NCBI GenBank assembly: GCA_947626975.1
Contig: CANQUF010000009.1
Location: forward strand, 1 to 45,526
Length of the DNA: 45,526 nucleotides
Direction of reading: 5' to 3'
DNA from: an uncultured Clostridia bacterium
GTDB lineage: Bacteria > Bacillota > Clostridia > TANB77 > CAG-465
The first letter of the stretch is position 1; each line of letters opens with the position of its first letter. Made by a program: the position numbers and the translations under genes. The notes beneath the pieces were generated by a model. It saw only the letters and a program-made list of their open reading frames with translations, made no database searches and was not told where the DNA came from. This document shows positions 16,830-25,546 of this stretch, one piece after another.

Positions 16830-17351
16830 TTAGTTTCCCTCCTCAGTTACTGTTATCTTAGAATATTCTATTTCATATTCATCATGTATATATGTTACTA
16901 TACTATTTACACTATCAATTCCACTACTATTTTTTCCTGCACTTTTTATATTAATTGTAATTCTTTGAATATCATAATTATCATTAAGTTTTATATCTAC
17001 ATTATTTACTATAATTCCCTTTAACTCAAGTTTTGATTTTATATCATCTTTTATCATAAAAATAAATTGTTCTCTTACAACATTATCACTTTTATCTTTT
17101 ATTTTATCTATATTAATATTTTTATCATTAGTATTTGAAAATTTTGCCAAAACTTCAGATACACTATCTTCCATACTATTACTTTTGAACATATCTATAA
17201 CAGGCGATATTATAACAGTAATAGTTACTATTCCTATCAAAGTGTAAATATATTTTTTTAAATTAGTTTTTGGAATTATTAATTGTATTATTGTAGTAAA
17301 TATTCCAATACATAACATTGATACAATCCAATTTTTAAATATCTCTATCAT
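16830..17351 (-). CDS. spoIIIAF: Stage III sporulation protein AF
   Basis: SpoIIIAF anchors part of the SpoIIIA channel. The 173-residue protein has two N-terminal membrane segments (about 8-26 and 34-52), the family's FKNWIVSMLCIGIFTTII opening and ISPVIDMF after the second segment. A soluble ring-building-type domain follows (residues about 90-165). AAGGAGA precedes the ATG. It sits between spoIIIAE and spoIIIAG as expected, with 79 bp after spoIIIAE. Confidence 0.93.
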   Translation of the reverse strand: MIEIFKNWIVSMLCIGIFTTIIQLIIPKTNLKKYIYTLIGIVTITVIISPVIDMFKSNSMEDSVSEVLAKFSNTNDKNINIDKIKDKSDNVVREQFIFMIKDDIKSKLELKGIIVNNVDIKLNDNYDIQRITINIKSAGKNSSGIDSVNSIVTYIHDEYEIEYSKITVTEEGN

Positions 17352-17430
17352 TTGTTTTCTCCTTATATAATAATATTAATATGATATTAACATTATTTAT
17401 CAAACATAAATATAAATTTAATTAGTAAGT

Positions 17431-18600
17431 TTATACAACAATACTACTTACTAAATTTAATATTATCCCTGTAGAAATAATAAATAATATCATTATTCCT
17501 ATTAAAATTCCAAGTAATGTTTTATACATATCAGCAAATGATGATATATATTTTGATATAGTACTATCTTCTACTAATGGTTCAACCAAAGAGCTAAGTA
17601 ACATATATACCCCCATTATACTCGCTATTTTTATTATAGGAACAATTGCTATTATTATTACAGAAATAATTCCTATACCGCCTCCTACTTTTCCAACAAT
17701 TTTAGTAGCTCCAACTACACTTTCAAAACTGTCTGAAAAGAATTTTCCTACAACAGGCACAAAATTAGACATAGCTGCTTGTGTAGTTTTTACTGTAAGT
17801 GAATCTACAGATGAACTAATTGAGGTTTCAAGTGATAATATACCTAAAAAAATTGTAAATACAACTCCAATTATCCATAATGAAGATTTTGTAAATAATT
17901 TAGCCATACTTTCTAATTTTATATTCTCTGATATATTACAAATAACTATAAATGCAAGAGAAATTGTAAATAATGGAATTATTATATAATTTACGATAAA
18001 TCCTATTGCACTAGCCAAAAATAATAAAAGAGGTTGTATTATCCCTGTAGAGGTTATTGCACCTGTAGAAACTAAAATTGTAAGTAAAAAAGGTGATATT
18101 ATTTGCATTAAAGTAGTAAGTGTACCTACTACTTTTTTAAACATTTCAATTGTTTCTAAAAAAGTAGATATAGTTATAGTGGCAATAGCTAGGAAGCATG
18201 CTAAATGTGCAATTTTAATAACACTACTTTCCTTATCTAATCTAAAATTAGATATAATTGCCATTATAATTACTATAATAAATATACTAATAGCACCTTT
18301 TATTGTACTAAGTAGTTCCTTAGAAAAAAGCTTAATAACTTTAGATACAATACTATTATAGTCTGCTTTTTGACCTGAAATTAACGAACTTGCTAAACTA
18401 TTTAAGTCTATATCTTCATCACTTATCTTATTTATATTACTATTTATAGTGTTTATATACTCTTCTAAGTTATATGAGTTTGCAATATTTTTAGTAATTC
18501 CTTCAGTTGTTTTTTCATCTGCATATACGAAATTTATATAAAAATTAAAAATTAGCAAAATTAAAATTATACTATTTATTTTTATAATTAAATTTTTCAT
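17431..18600 (-). CDS. spoIIIAE: Stage III sporulation protein AE
   Basis: SpoIIIAE is the polytopic membrane component of the SpoIIIA complex. The 389-residue protein has a signal peptide (cleavage likely after VYA, about residue 27), a short exported part, then about eight membrane segments. The conserved ETSISSSVDSLTVKTTQAAM and NFVPVVGKFFSDSFESVVGA regions lie near 258-295. The ribosome binding site (AGGATTGG) is weak and lies in the spoIIIAD end, suggesting coupled translation. Length is near the usual 390-400. Confidence 0.96.
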   Translation of the reverse strand: MKNLIIKINSIILILLIFNFYINFVYADEKTTEGITKNIANSYNLEEYINTINSNINKISDEDIDLNSLASSLISGQKADYNSIVSKVIKLFSKELLSTIKGAISIFIIVIIMAIISNFRLDKESSVIKIAHLACFLAIATITISTFLETIEMFKKVVGTLTTLMQIISPFLLTILVSTGAITSTGIIQPLLLFLASAIGFIVNYIIIPLFTISLAFIVICNISENIKLESMAKLFTKSSLWIIGVVFTIFLGILSLETSISSSVDSLTVKTTQAAMSNFVPVVGKFFSDSFESVVGATKIVGKVGGGIGIISVIIIAIVPIIKIASIMGVYMLLSSLVEPLVEDSTISKYISSFADMYKTLLGILIGIMILFIISTGIILNLVSSIVV

Positions 18601-18604
18601 TTTA

Positions 18605-18988
18605 TTATACCAATCCTGTTAAAACTGTAATAAGTGAACTAATAAGAGGAAGGGATAAAACTACTATTATAACTTTACCTGCCATTTCAAGCTTTGTTGC
18701 AATAGCACTTTGACCTGCATCTATACAAATATTTTTTCCAAATTCAATAATATATGCTACAGCTGTTACTTTAATAATTAACGTTAAAAAATCTTTGTTT
18801 ACTCCAGATTTATCTATTAATTCATTTAAAAGAGATACAATACCAGAAATCTTTGTTACAGCTACTATAATTATCATTATTCCTGTTGCTATTGAAAGTA
18901 TAAGTGCCATTTCAGGTTTTTGTTGTTTTATTACTACTATCATTACTACACCAAATATTGCAAAAGCTACAATTTTAAATATATCCAT
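18605..18988 (-). CDS. spoIIIAD: Stage III sporulation protein AD
   Basis: A 127-residue integral membrane protein with four hydrophobic segments (about 3-18, 27-50, 65-85, 100-125). It carries the QQKPEMALILSIATGI and AGKVIIVVLSLPLISSLI motifs of the family. It is small and paralogous to SpoIIIAC. AGGTGA precedes the ATG; the gap to spoIIIAC is 8 bp. Confidence 0.95.
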   Translation of the reverse strand: MDIFKIVAFAIFGVVMIVVIKQQKPEMALILSIATGIMIIIVAVTKISGIVSLLNELIDKSGVNKDFLTLIIKVTAVAYIIEFGKNICIDAGQSAIATKLEMAGKVIIVVLSLPLISSLITVLTGLV

Positions 18989-18996
18989 AAACTCAC

Positions 18997-19191
18997 CTAT
19001 AATTTAAAAACGGTTCTTACAGTATCAAATAAATTACTTATTTGTGTTATTACTAACATAAGTACTAAAATAAGTCCTGTAAGTGTAGTCATCATAGCTT
19101 GATCTTCCCTACCTGCTTTTGTAAGTACCTGATTTAATACAGCAACTAAAATACCAATACCAGCTATTTTAAATAACAAATCTATATCCAT
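18997..19191 (-). CDS. spoIIIAC: Stage III sporulation protein AC
   Basis: A 64-residue protein with two membrane segments and the family sequence FKIAGIGILVAVLNQVLTKA followed by GREDQAMMTTLTGLILVLML. It belongs to the SpoIIIA membrane complex. AGGTGA precedes the ATG. Its size is standard (about 65-68 residues). Confidence 0.95.
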   Translation of the reverse strand: MDIDLLFKIAGIGILVAVLNQVLTKAGREDQAMMTTLTGLILVLMLVITQISNLFDTVRTVFKL

Positions 19192-19202
19192 AAACTCACC
19201 TA

Positions 19203-19724
19203 TTATATAAATATTATTACTATCATAATTCCTGATATAATTCCTACAGTTTTATATATCTTAGAATTATTAAGTTTTATTTCATTTGCTTCATTAATTT
19301 GATTATTTAATATTTTTATAGTATTATCTATAATATTAAATTGAGATTCTATATCGCTTCTACCTAAATTTTTTAAGGTGGATATAAAAATTTCTTTATC
19401 ATAATTTGAGATTTCATTAATTTTATTTACATTTTCTATAATACTATTTTCTATTAATACTTGATTATTTAACTTAAGCATATCTACAACTATTGCTCCC
19501 ATAACATCTTTTAAGGAAGTATTTAAACTTTGCCTAGAAATTTCATAAGCATTTGGTAGAGGATTTAACATATAATTTATTTCATTTTTGACTAATTCTA
19601 AAAAAGTTATCATTTCTCTTAAGATTTCTTCCCTTAGTTTTAATTTTTTTGATTTATACACTCCTATATATCCACAGACAAATATTATAATTATTGACGC
19701 TATTAACTTTATTATACCTATCAT
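19203..19724 (-). CDS. spoIIIAB: Stage III sporulation protein AB
   Basis: SpoIIIAB resembles the GspF/PilC-type platform proteins and is thought to work with the SpoIIIAA ATPase. The 173-residue protein has an N-terminal membrane segment (MIGIIKLIASIIIIFVCGYI), a helical domain with LREMITFLELVKNEINYM and NPLPNAYE, and a C-terminal membrane segment. The ATG at 19724 is preceded by GGAGGTGG and starts one base after the spoIIIAA stop. A longer frame beginning at 19787 only reads out-of-frame spoIIIAA sequence. Confidence 0.95.
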   Translation of the reverse strand: MIGIIKLIASIIIIFVCGYIGVYKSKKLKLREEILREMITFLELVKNEINYMLNPLPNAYEISRQSLNTSLKDVMGAIVVDMLKLNNQVLIENSIIENVNKINEISNYDKEIFISTLKNLGRSDIESQFNIIDNTIKILNNQINEANEIKLNNSKIYKTVGIISGIMIVIIFI

Positions 19725-19725
19725 T

Positions 19726-20638
19726 TTATACCACCTCCAATTTTTTATTATAAGTTTTATATACTTTTTCAATTGTTCCTGGTCCATTATTTTTAGATAA
19801 TAAAATTACATTAGAAAATACATTATTATCTAGTAATCCTGCTATATCACTTTTATTTCTAACATCATCAATATTTTTTCCATGCATCGTAAATAAAAGA
19901 TTAACCCCACTAAAACTTGCATATTTAATTGCTTCAATATCTAAATTTCCACCTATTTCATCAGTGGCTATTACAGATATTCCCATACTTCTAGTCATCA
20001 TTTCTATTCCTAAATATTTTGGAATATTAGACATAATATCAGTCCTTTTTCCAACGTCTAAACTTGGTATACCTTGATATACTGAAGCTATTTCTCCTCT
20101 TTCATCAACTAATCCAACATTTTTACCACTAAATTTTAAATATTTTACACCATTACTTACTTGCCTTATGACATCACGTAATATAGTAGTTTTTCCACAA
20201 CCGTGGTGGTGATACAATAAGTGTATTTTCTAACATGTTGTTTACAATAATATACGGCATTATTTTATCTGCACATCCAAGTATTTGTTTTGCTACTCTA
20301 ATATTCATACTATTTATATATTTTATATTCTTTATTTTTCCATCCTGTATTACAGCTTCTCCACATATTCCAATTCTATGTCCGCCATTTATTATAATAA
20401 ATCCATTATTTATATCATTTTGTATAGCATATATCGAATTATTTGAGACTCTAACTAAAATATCAAGTATATCTTTTATATTTACCAAACTACTAAGTTC
20501 AACTTCAATATTATTAGTTATAACAATTACTTTTCTTTTAACTCTTAATCTAATTTCTGTTATTCCAGATTTTGTACCAAAACTACTAATTTCTGTAGAA
20601 ATGTTCTCTGGAAGAATTTTTAATATTTCATTAATCAT
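19726..20638 (-). pseudogene. spoIIIAA: Stage III sporulation protein AA, frameshifted in Walker A
   Basis: SpoIIIAA is the secretion-type ATPase of the SpoIIIA complex. The reading frame from 20638 runs through the N-terminal half (GFIIINGGHRIGICGEAVIQ) to ENTLIVSPP. It then goes out of frame because of one extra base: on the plus strand the G at 20203 in CAACCGTGGTGG. Removing that base gives SPPGCGKTTILRDVIRQ, the canonical Walker A, and the frame continues with VDERGEIASVYQG and VIATDEIGG to a normal stop. The total would be 303 residues, the usual length. As written it is broken. It may be a base-call or assembly error, or a real lesion, which would predict a sporulation block. AAGGAGA precedes the ATG; a TATACAAAT near-match to a sigma-E -10 lies upstream. 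Confidence 0.9.
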
Positions 20639-20798
20639 TATACTCTCCTTTTATATATATAATTTATACACTAATTTGTATAAAAGAATTGTAGAAAAAT
20701 GAGTATAAGGCATAAATAATTCATCTATTTTTAGCAAAAAAAGAAATGGCGCTATGTAAAATAACGTCATTTTATAATACTTACATATTTTATATTAT

Positions 20799-20848
20799 AA
20801 AAAAGTGGCAATTAAGATGTTTTATATTATCTTAATTACCACTTTTTT
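20799..20848. terminator. Terminator between veg and spoIIIA operon
   Basis: A 20-bp stem with one G-T wobble: AAAAAAGTGGCAATTAAGAT (20799-20818) against 20829-20848, with A-run and T-run ends. It terminates veg and isolates spoIIIA. A second, imperfect hairpin lies at about 20744-20773. Confidence 0.85.
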
Positions 20849-20875
20849 ATAAACATTCCCTCTTATAATCGCCAC

Positions 20876-21160
20876 TTATAATCTAGTATATTTAGGCGTA
20901 GAAAAATCATAATTTGTTAACAGTTCACCATTTGGAAGTGATATTTCAAGTGTATTAGTTACTAAATCTGTATAACTATATGATAATTTATTTTCTGTAT
21001 TAGCCTCTTTAAAAACGAACAAATTTGAATAAGTATTTGAAATTACTCCCTTTTTAAAAATACATTTATTTCTTCCAATATTTGCCTTTACTAATATCTC
21101 TTGTCCTACATAACTTTCTACATCTTGTTTTACCTTAACTAATGAATCCTTTGATAACAT
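20876..21160 (-). CDS. veg: Veg protein
   Basis: The 94-residue protein is a close pattern match to Veg, a small conserved Firmicute protein reported to stimulate biofilm formation in Bacillus subtilis. Seen: LVKVKQDVESYVGQEILVKA at the start, the GRNKCIFKKGVISNTYSNLF beta segment, and LSYSYTDLVTNTLEI. The ATG at 21160 is chosen since GGGTGAT precedes it; the GTG nine bases upstream is part of that site. It is a monocistron between its own promoter and terminator. Confidence 0.93.
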   Translation of the reverse strand: MLSKDSLVKVKQDVESYVGQEILVKANIGRNKCIFKKGVISNTYSNLFVFKEANTENKLSYSYTDLVTNTLEISLPNGELLTNYDFSTPKYTRL

Positions 21161-21191
21161 ATATATCACCCAAATTCCTCTCGTTTGTCAA

Positions 21192-21220
21192 ATTATAGCA
21201 CTTTATGTAGTAAAAGTCAA
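21192..21220 (-). promoter_or_regulatory. Strong sigma-A promoter of veg
   Basis: TTGACT (21220-21215) and TATAAT (21197-21192) are 17 bp apart on the minus strand. The veg promoter is known to be strong in B. subtilis; the near-consensus boxes fit that. Confidence 0.75.
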
Positions 21221-21230
21221 AGTAAAAAAA

Positions 21231-21276
21231 AGTAATAAAAGTTTAATATTACAAAATTACGTAAACTTTTATTACT
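21231..21276 (-). terminator. Terminator of the ctp gene
   Basis: A perfect 15-bp stem (AGTAATAAAAGTTTA at 21231-21245 with its complement at 21262-21276). On the minus strand it is followed by a run of eight T. It lies 65 bp past the ctp stop and just before the veg promoter. Confidence 0.85.
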
Positions 21277-21340
21277 CTATATTTTAGTATTATTTTAGTT
21301 AAAAAAGAAAGTTAAAATATATTACTTTTTAGTTACATTT

Positions 21341-22561
21341 TTATTTACCATTCTTTATATATTCAATTGCTCTTTTTAATTGTGTATCCTTATCATATGG
21401 TATCATTGAATCATTTTTTACATCTTCTGGTAAATCTACTACTATATTAGGTTCTATACCATTTTTATGAATTTCAATACCACTTGCAGTATAATATTTC
21501 GCAACTGTAATAGATAATGCACCACTTTCATCTAACTTTTCTACTTCTTGTACTATTCCTTTTCCAAATGTTTTATTTCCAATTATAATTCCTTTATTTG
21601 AGTCTTTAATAGCTCCTGAAAGTATCTCTGATGCACTTGCACTTCTTGAATTAGTAAGTACAACTAAAGGTATATTAATTTCATTTTTACCATCACATTT
21701 ATACACTTTTTCTGATGAATCCTTATATACTAATTTAATAAGATCACATTTAGGTAGCATTAATTGTAATATTTTAATAGTATCATTTACAAGCCCTCCT
21801 GGATTATTTCTTACATCTATTACTAATCCATTTATATTTTTAGCTTTTAATTTATCAAATTCTACTTTAAACTGATTATATACATCTGTATCAAAAGACC
21901 ATATTTTTATATATCCAATATTTGAGTCTAGAACTTGTGATTCAACATTATTAGCTGTTATTAATTTCCTTGTTATTTCCTTTGCAAAATTATTATTATC
22001 TCTATTTATAATTAAATTTACAGTTGTTCCTTCTTCCCCTTTTAAGGCATCTACACAATCTTGATATGTATCACTTGTAACTAAAGTATCACCTACAGCA
22101 ACTATGACATCTCCAGCTTTTAGTGAAGCTTCTTGAGCTGGACTATTAGGCATAATACCTATTATAAGTATTCCTTCTGTTTTACTATCATAAGTAATAT
22201 GTATACCAAGTCCACCATATTCTTCAGTTCCACCTGGACTTAGCATTTCATCATATTCTTCTTGATCCATATATCTTGTATACGGATCTCCAGTAGCATT
22301 AGCTATACCTTCAATTGCGCCATCTATTAATTTATCTGTGTCTATATCTTCTATATATTTACTCTTTACCATATTAATAGCATCTTCTATTCTTTCCATT
22401 TTAGATAAAGTATCAGATGAATATTTACTAGCTTTTAATTGTGGTAAAATTATAATAATAAGTGCACCTATTATAATTGTTGAAAATACAACTGTAATAG
22501 TTGCTACTATTGAATTATTTATTATCTTTTCTTTATCTAATTTAATTTTTTCCCCATTCAT
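21341..22561 (-). CDS. C-terminal processing peptidase (S41, CtpA/CtpB type)
   Basis: A 406-residue serine protease on the outer membrane face. Seen: one N-terminal membrane helix (about 17-40), the N-terminal helical part with GAIEGIANATGDPYTRYM, a PDZ domain (about 105-185, GLGIHI...PAQEASLKAGDVIVAV), and the S41 catalytic core. The core has DVRNNPGGL, the nucleophile serine in NSRSASASEILSG, and the lysine in GNKTFGKGIVQ. In Bacillus CtpB cuts SpoIVFA to activate sigma-K; whether this protein does so cannot be told. AGAGGAGA precedes the ATG. Confidence 0.93.
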   Translation of the reverse strand: MNGEKIKLDKEKIINNSIVATITVVFSTIIIGALIIIILPQLKASKYSSDTLSKMERIEDAINMVKSKYIEDIDTDKLIDGAIEGIANATGDPYTRYMDQEEYDEMLSPGGTEEYGGLGIHITYDSKTEGILIIGIMPNSPAQEASLKAGDVIVAVGDTLVTSDTYQDCVDALKGEEGTTVNLIINRDNNNFAKEITRKLITANNVESQVLDSNIGYIKIWSFDTDVYNQFKVEFDKLKAKNINGLVIDVRNNPGGLVNDTIKILQLMLPKCDLIKLVYKDSSEKVYKCDGKNEINIPLVVLTNSRSASASEILSGAIKDSNKGIIIGNKTFGKGIVQEVEKLDESGALSITVAKYYTASGIEIHKNGIEPNIVVDLPEDVKNDSMIPYDKDTQLKRAIEYIKNGK

Positions 22562-22763
22562 TTATCAAATCTCCTCTTTATATATACCAATTATCATTTA
22601 ATATTTTATAATTATATATTAATTATATTATTAAGTCAAGTACTGCATTATTACTAAAATATATAAATATTAAATATAACTTATAATTACTATTATTCTT
22701 ACTTTTTATAACTGTAACTTTAATACTATTTTTACTACATATTTATTTTTTTCTTATGTTTAC

Positions 22764-22792
22764 TTGACTTATATATAAATGTATTGTATAAT
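22764..22792 (+). promoter_or_regulatory. Strong sigma-A promoter of rpsU
   Basis: TTGACT (22764-22769) and TATAAT (22787-22792) have 17 bp between them. The 5' leader of about 60 nt ends in GGAGGGAGGG just before the rpsU ATG. Confidence 0.75.
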
Positions 22793-22860
22793 CTAATAGT
22801 AATTATAAAATTTATTTTATTATAATTTAATGTTAAAATTTATGGAGGGAGGGAAACAAT

Positions 22861-23034
22861 ATGCCAGGAATAAAAGTAAAAGACAATGAAAGTTTAGACA
22901 ATGCATTAGCAAGATTTAAAAAACAATGTGCAAAATATGGTGTCCTTGCCGAAATACGCAAAAGAGAGCATTATGAAAAACCTAGTGTTAAAAGGAAAAA
23001 GAAATCAGAGGCTGCAAGAAAAAGAAAACATTAG
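22861..23034 (+). CDS. rpsU: 30S ribosomal protein S21
   Basis: A 57-residue basic protein ([20 protein letters not shown]...) with the S21 hallmarks: IKV start, [34 protein letters not shown], and a Lys/Arg-rich tail. S21 binds the 30S platform near the anti-Shine-Dalgarno region. The start is fixed by GGAGGGAGGG upstream. It is a monocistron with its own promoter and terminator, lying divergent to ctp and convergent with rluB. In many Firmicutes it is next to yqeY; here it is alone. Confidence 0.97.
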   Translation: MPGIKVKDNESLDNALARFKKQCAKYGVLAEIRKREHYEKPSVKRKKKSEAARKRKH

Positions 23035-23066
23035 AATTTAAATATTATCATATTTTACATATAATA

Positions 23067-23104
23067 AAGACCTATTTTATTAAATAAAGTAGGTCCTTTT
23101 TATA
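23067..23104. terminator. Terminator between rpsU and rluB
   Basis: GACCTATTTTATT (about 23069-23081) pairs with AATAAAGTAGGTC across a tiny loop and is followed by CTTTTT. It can serve rpsU and, in reverse, rluB. Confidence 0.8.
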
Positions 23105-23123
23105 ACTATTTTTTTCAATATTA

Positions 23124-23819
23124 CTATTTACTAAATACTTCTTTTACTCTATTTTTATTAAGTACTATATATTTTCCTAATGGCAAATTACCCAAAGTAA
23201 GTTTTCCTATACTTACTCTTTTTAAATTCTTAATAAAAATATTAACTGCTAAACACATTCTTCTTATTTGCCTATTCTTTCCCTCAGTTATTTTAATTTC
23301 AAAATTATATTCATCAATTAGCTTTACTTTTGCAGGCTTAGTTATATAATCTCCGATATCTACACCTTGAGTTAAGATATTTATATCTTCATATGTTATT
23401 TTTTTATTAGTAGTAACAATATATGTTTTTTCTATCTCATTTTTAGGATGTATTACTTTATTTGCAAAATCTCCATCATTTGTAAGTAATAATAACCCCT
23501 CTGTATTCATATCAAGTCTACCTACTGGAAATACTCTAATCTTTTCTTTTATTAAATCAAGTACACATTTTCTATTAAATTGTTCTTTACTAGTTGTAAC
23601 GTATCCTTTAGGTTTATTTAATAATATATAAATTTTTTTATTAGATTTTTCTATTTTTTTTCCATCTACACATACTACATCTGAATCTTCTTTAACTTTA
23701 AATCCAAGCTCTTTTTCTATTTTATTATTAATGCTTACTTTTCCACTTTCTATTAATTTATCAGCAGCTCTTCTTGAACATATTCCACAAGAAGCTATAT
23801 ATTTATTTAACCTTTCCAC
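23124..23819 (-). CDS. rluB: 23S rRNA pseudouridine synthase, RsuA/RluB family
   Basis: The 231-residue protein has an N-terminal S4 domain (MERLNKYIASCGICSRRAAD, about 1-48) and the RsuA/RluB catalytic core. The core has KPKGYVTT, the catalytic-Asp motif GRLDMNTEGLLLLTNDG (about 99-115), and GKNRQIRRMC near the C-terminus. This class makes pseudouridine in 23S (RluB) or 16S (RsuA) rRNA; RluB is the usual Firmicute member. It starts with GTG at 23819 after TAGGTGAT. Confidence 0.9.
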   Translation of the reverse strand: MERLNKYIASCGICSRRAADKLIESGKVSINNKIEKELGFKVKEDSDVVCVDGKKIEKSNKKIYILLNKPKGYVTTSKEQFNRKCVLDLIKEKIRVFPVGRLDMNTEGLLLLTNDGDFANKVIHPKNEIEKTYIVTTNKKITYEDINILTQGVDIGDYITKPAKVKLIDEYNFEIKITEGKNRQIRRMCLAVNIFIKNLKRVSIGKLTLGNLPLGKYIVLNKNRVKEVFSK

Positions 23820-23929
23820 TTTATCACCTAAAATACAATTAAAATTACCCTATCACAAATATATAAATATTGCATATTATATATTATCATAAGCTTATGT
23901 TGATATATATTAAGAGAGCTAATTTACTA

Positions 23930-24859
23930 TTAGCTTTCTTCTTTTTTATCTAATATAGTTAAAACATCTAAAAAATATTTTGGTAAATTAGAATCAAACT
24001 CAATATAATTATTTGTTCTAGGATGCTTAAAACCTAAATATTTTGCATGTAACATTTGTCCTTCTACTTTAAATTTACTATCACCTTTACCATATACTTT
24101 ATCCCCTACAAGTGGATGATTAATATATGACATGTGAACTCTAATTTGATGAGTTCTACCAGTTTCAAGTGTAGCCTCTACTAATGTAACATTAGAATTA
24201 TAATATGTTTTTAATACATGTATATGAGTTATTGCATTTTTTGAATTTTTATATGTTACTGCCATTTTCTTTCTATCTTTTGTACTTCTACCAATAGGTA
24301 AATTTATTGTTATATCTTCTTTTAAAATTCCTTTAACTAAAGCTATATATTTTCTATTTATACTATGTTCTTTAAATTGCAAAGATAAATTTTTATGTGC
24401 ATTATCATTTTTAGCAATAACTAATATTCCTGAAGTATCTTTATCTATTCTATGAACAATTCCAGGACGAATATTACCATTTATCGAAGAAAGCTTATCT
24501 TTATGCGAATACATTAATGAATTGACCAAGGTTGAATTATAATTACCATTTGCAGGATGTACTACCATTCCTTTTTCTTTATTTACTATAATAATATCAT
24601 CATCTTCATATACTATGTCTAGTGGTATGTTTTCAGGTTGTATATTAGATAATTTATCCTCAGGTATATTAATTTCTAATTTATCATATTGTTTTAAACA
24701 ATATCCAGATTTAACAATACAATTATTTACCCTTATATTTCCTTCATCTATTAATTTTTTTATATAGCTCCTAGTTATTTTTCTAGTTTTGCTTAATATA
24801 TCTAACACATATATGTCAAGTCGTTTTCCAACATATTCATTTATTACATTATATTCCAT
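23930..24859 (-). CDS. Pseudouridine synthase, RluC/RluD family
   Basis: The 309-residue protein has an N-terminal S4 domain (KRLDIYVLDILSK...YIKKLIDEGNIRVN) and the RluA-family catalytic domain. That domain has NKEKGMVVHPANGN, the catalytic motif GIVHRIDKDTSGILVIAKND, and ATLETGRTHQIRVHMSYINHP. In Firmicutes this is usually the YlyB/RluD-type enzyme next to lspA; lspA is not here. The ATG at 24859 follows TTTGGAGAT; the TTG four codons upstream is inside that ribosome binding site. Confidence 0.92.
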   Translation of the reverse strand: MEYNVINEYVGKRLDIYVLDILSKTRKITRSYIKKLIDEGNIRVNNCIVKSGYCLKQYDKLEINIPEDKLSNIQPENIPLDIVYEDDDIIIVNKEKGMVVHPANGNYNSTLVNSLMYSHKDKLSSINGNIRPGIVHRIDKDTSGILVIAKNDNAHKNLSLQFKEHSINRKYIALVKGILKEDITINLPIGRSTKDRKKMAVTYKNSKNAITHIHVLKTYYNSNVTLVEATLETGRTHQIRVHMSYINHPLVGDKVYGKGDSKFKVEGQMLHAKYLGFKHPRTNNYIEFDSNLPKYFLDVLTILDKKEES

Positions 24860-24943
24860 TTTTATCTCCAAAAATATATAAGTATATTATATCAAAATAT
24901 ACTTATATAATCAAATGTTAATAATTAATTTTATGAATATTTA

Positions 24944-25265
24944 TTATAAGTTACCTTCTAAAACTATTTTAATTTTTCTTCCATTTAATATGTGTATATG
25001 AATCGGTTCATTTTTCTCTTGCAATTTCAAAAAAATGTGTTGCTCCTTGTTCTACTACATTTTTGATTAACTCTATTTCTTCTTCTGTATACTTTCCATG
25101 TTGTTCTACAATTTTATAACTTGGTAACTCAAATATCAATGTATCAAATCCGTGCTATGTTGGTCTTTCAAAAATAACTCTTATTACCTCGTCACCATTA
25201 TCTCTAGTAATAATATCTGAAATAACCAATTCTGTTTCATCTTCATATTTGCATAATGTATACAT
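24944..25265 (-). pseudogene. Decayed small hypothetical gene
   Basis: Start at 25265 after AAGGAGAG reads MYTLCKYEDETELVISDI..., then a TAG stop after FERPT, and continues coherently (HGFDTLIFELPSYKIVEQHG, VVEQGATHFFEIAREK) to TGA. A +1 frame then reads NEPIHIHILNGRKIKIVLEG to TAA at 24944. I read one nonsense change plus either a frameshift or a second fused fragment. I recognise no firm family. The remaining gap 25266-25546 holds a short unsupported frame and AT-rich sequence. Confidence 0.45.
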
Positions 25266-25546
25266 CGTTTTTCTACTCTCCTTAACTTATGTTTTTAGCA
25301 TACCATAATTTATTAAAAATTACTATAATTTTAAATTAAAGTATCAAAAAAACAGTTATTATATAATGGTATTTTAATATTTGTTTGATAGTTTCGATTG
25401 TACTGGTAACAAAGTTTTAGAAAATTATATGTTTTATCATTAAATTTTGTTCTATCATACAAACCATATTCTATTTGATGAATTAAAACACTCATTATCC
25501 AAACATTTTTTATAATCTAAACTGGTTACAAGGATATTTAACTTTT

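Noticed and set aside
20174-20217. Programmed frameshifting in spoIIIAA
   Set aside because: No slippery heptamer or downstream structure stands out, and family members are read in one frame; a one-base insertion or error is simpler.
25331-25495. 54-codon minus-strand frame in the 25266-25546 gap (MSVLIHQIEYGLYDRTKF...)
   Set aside because: No ribosome binding site and no recognised family; kept out of the annotation, though it could be a remnant.
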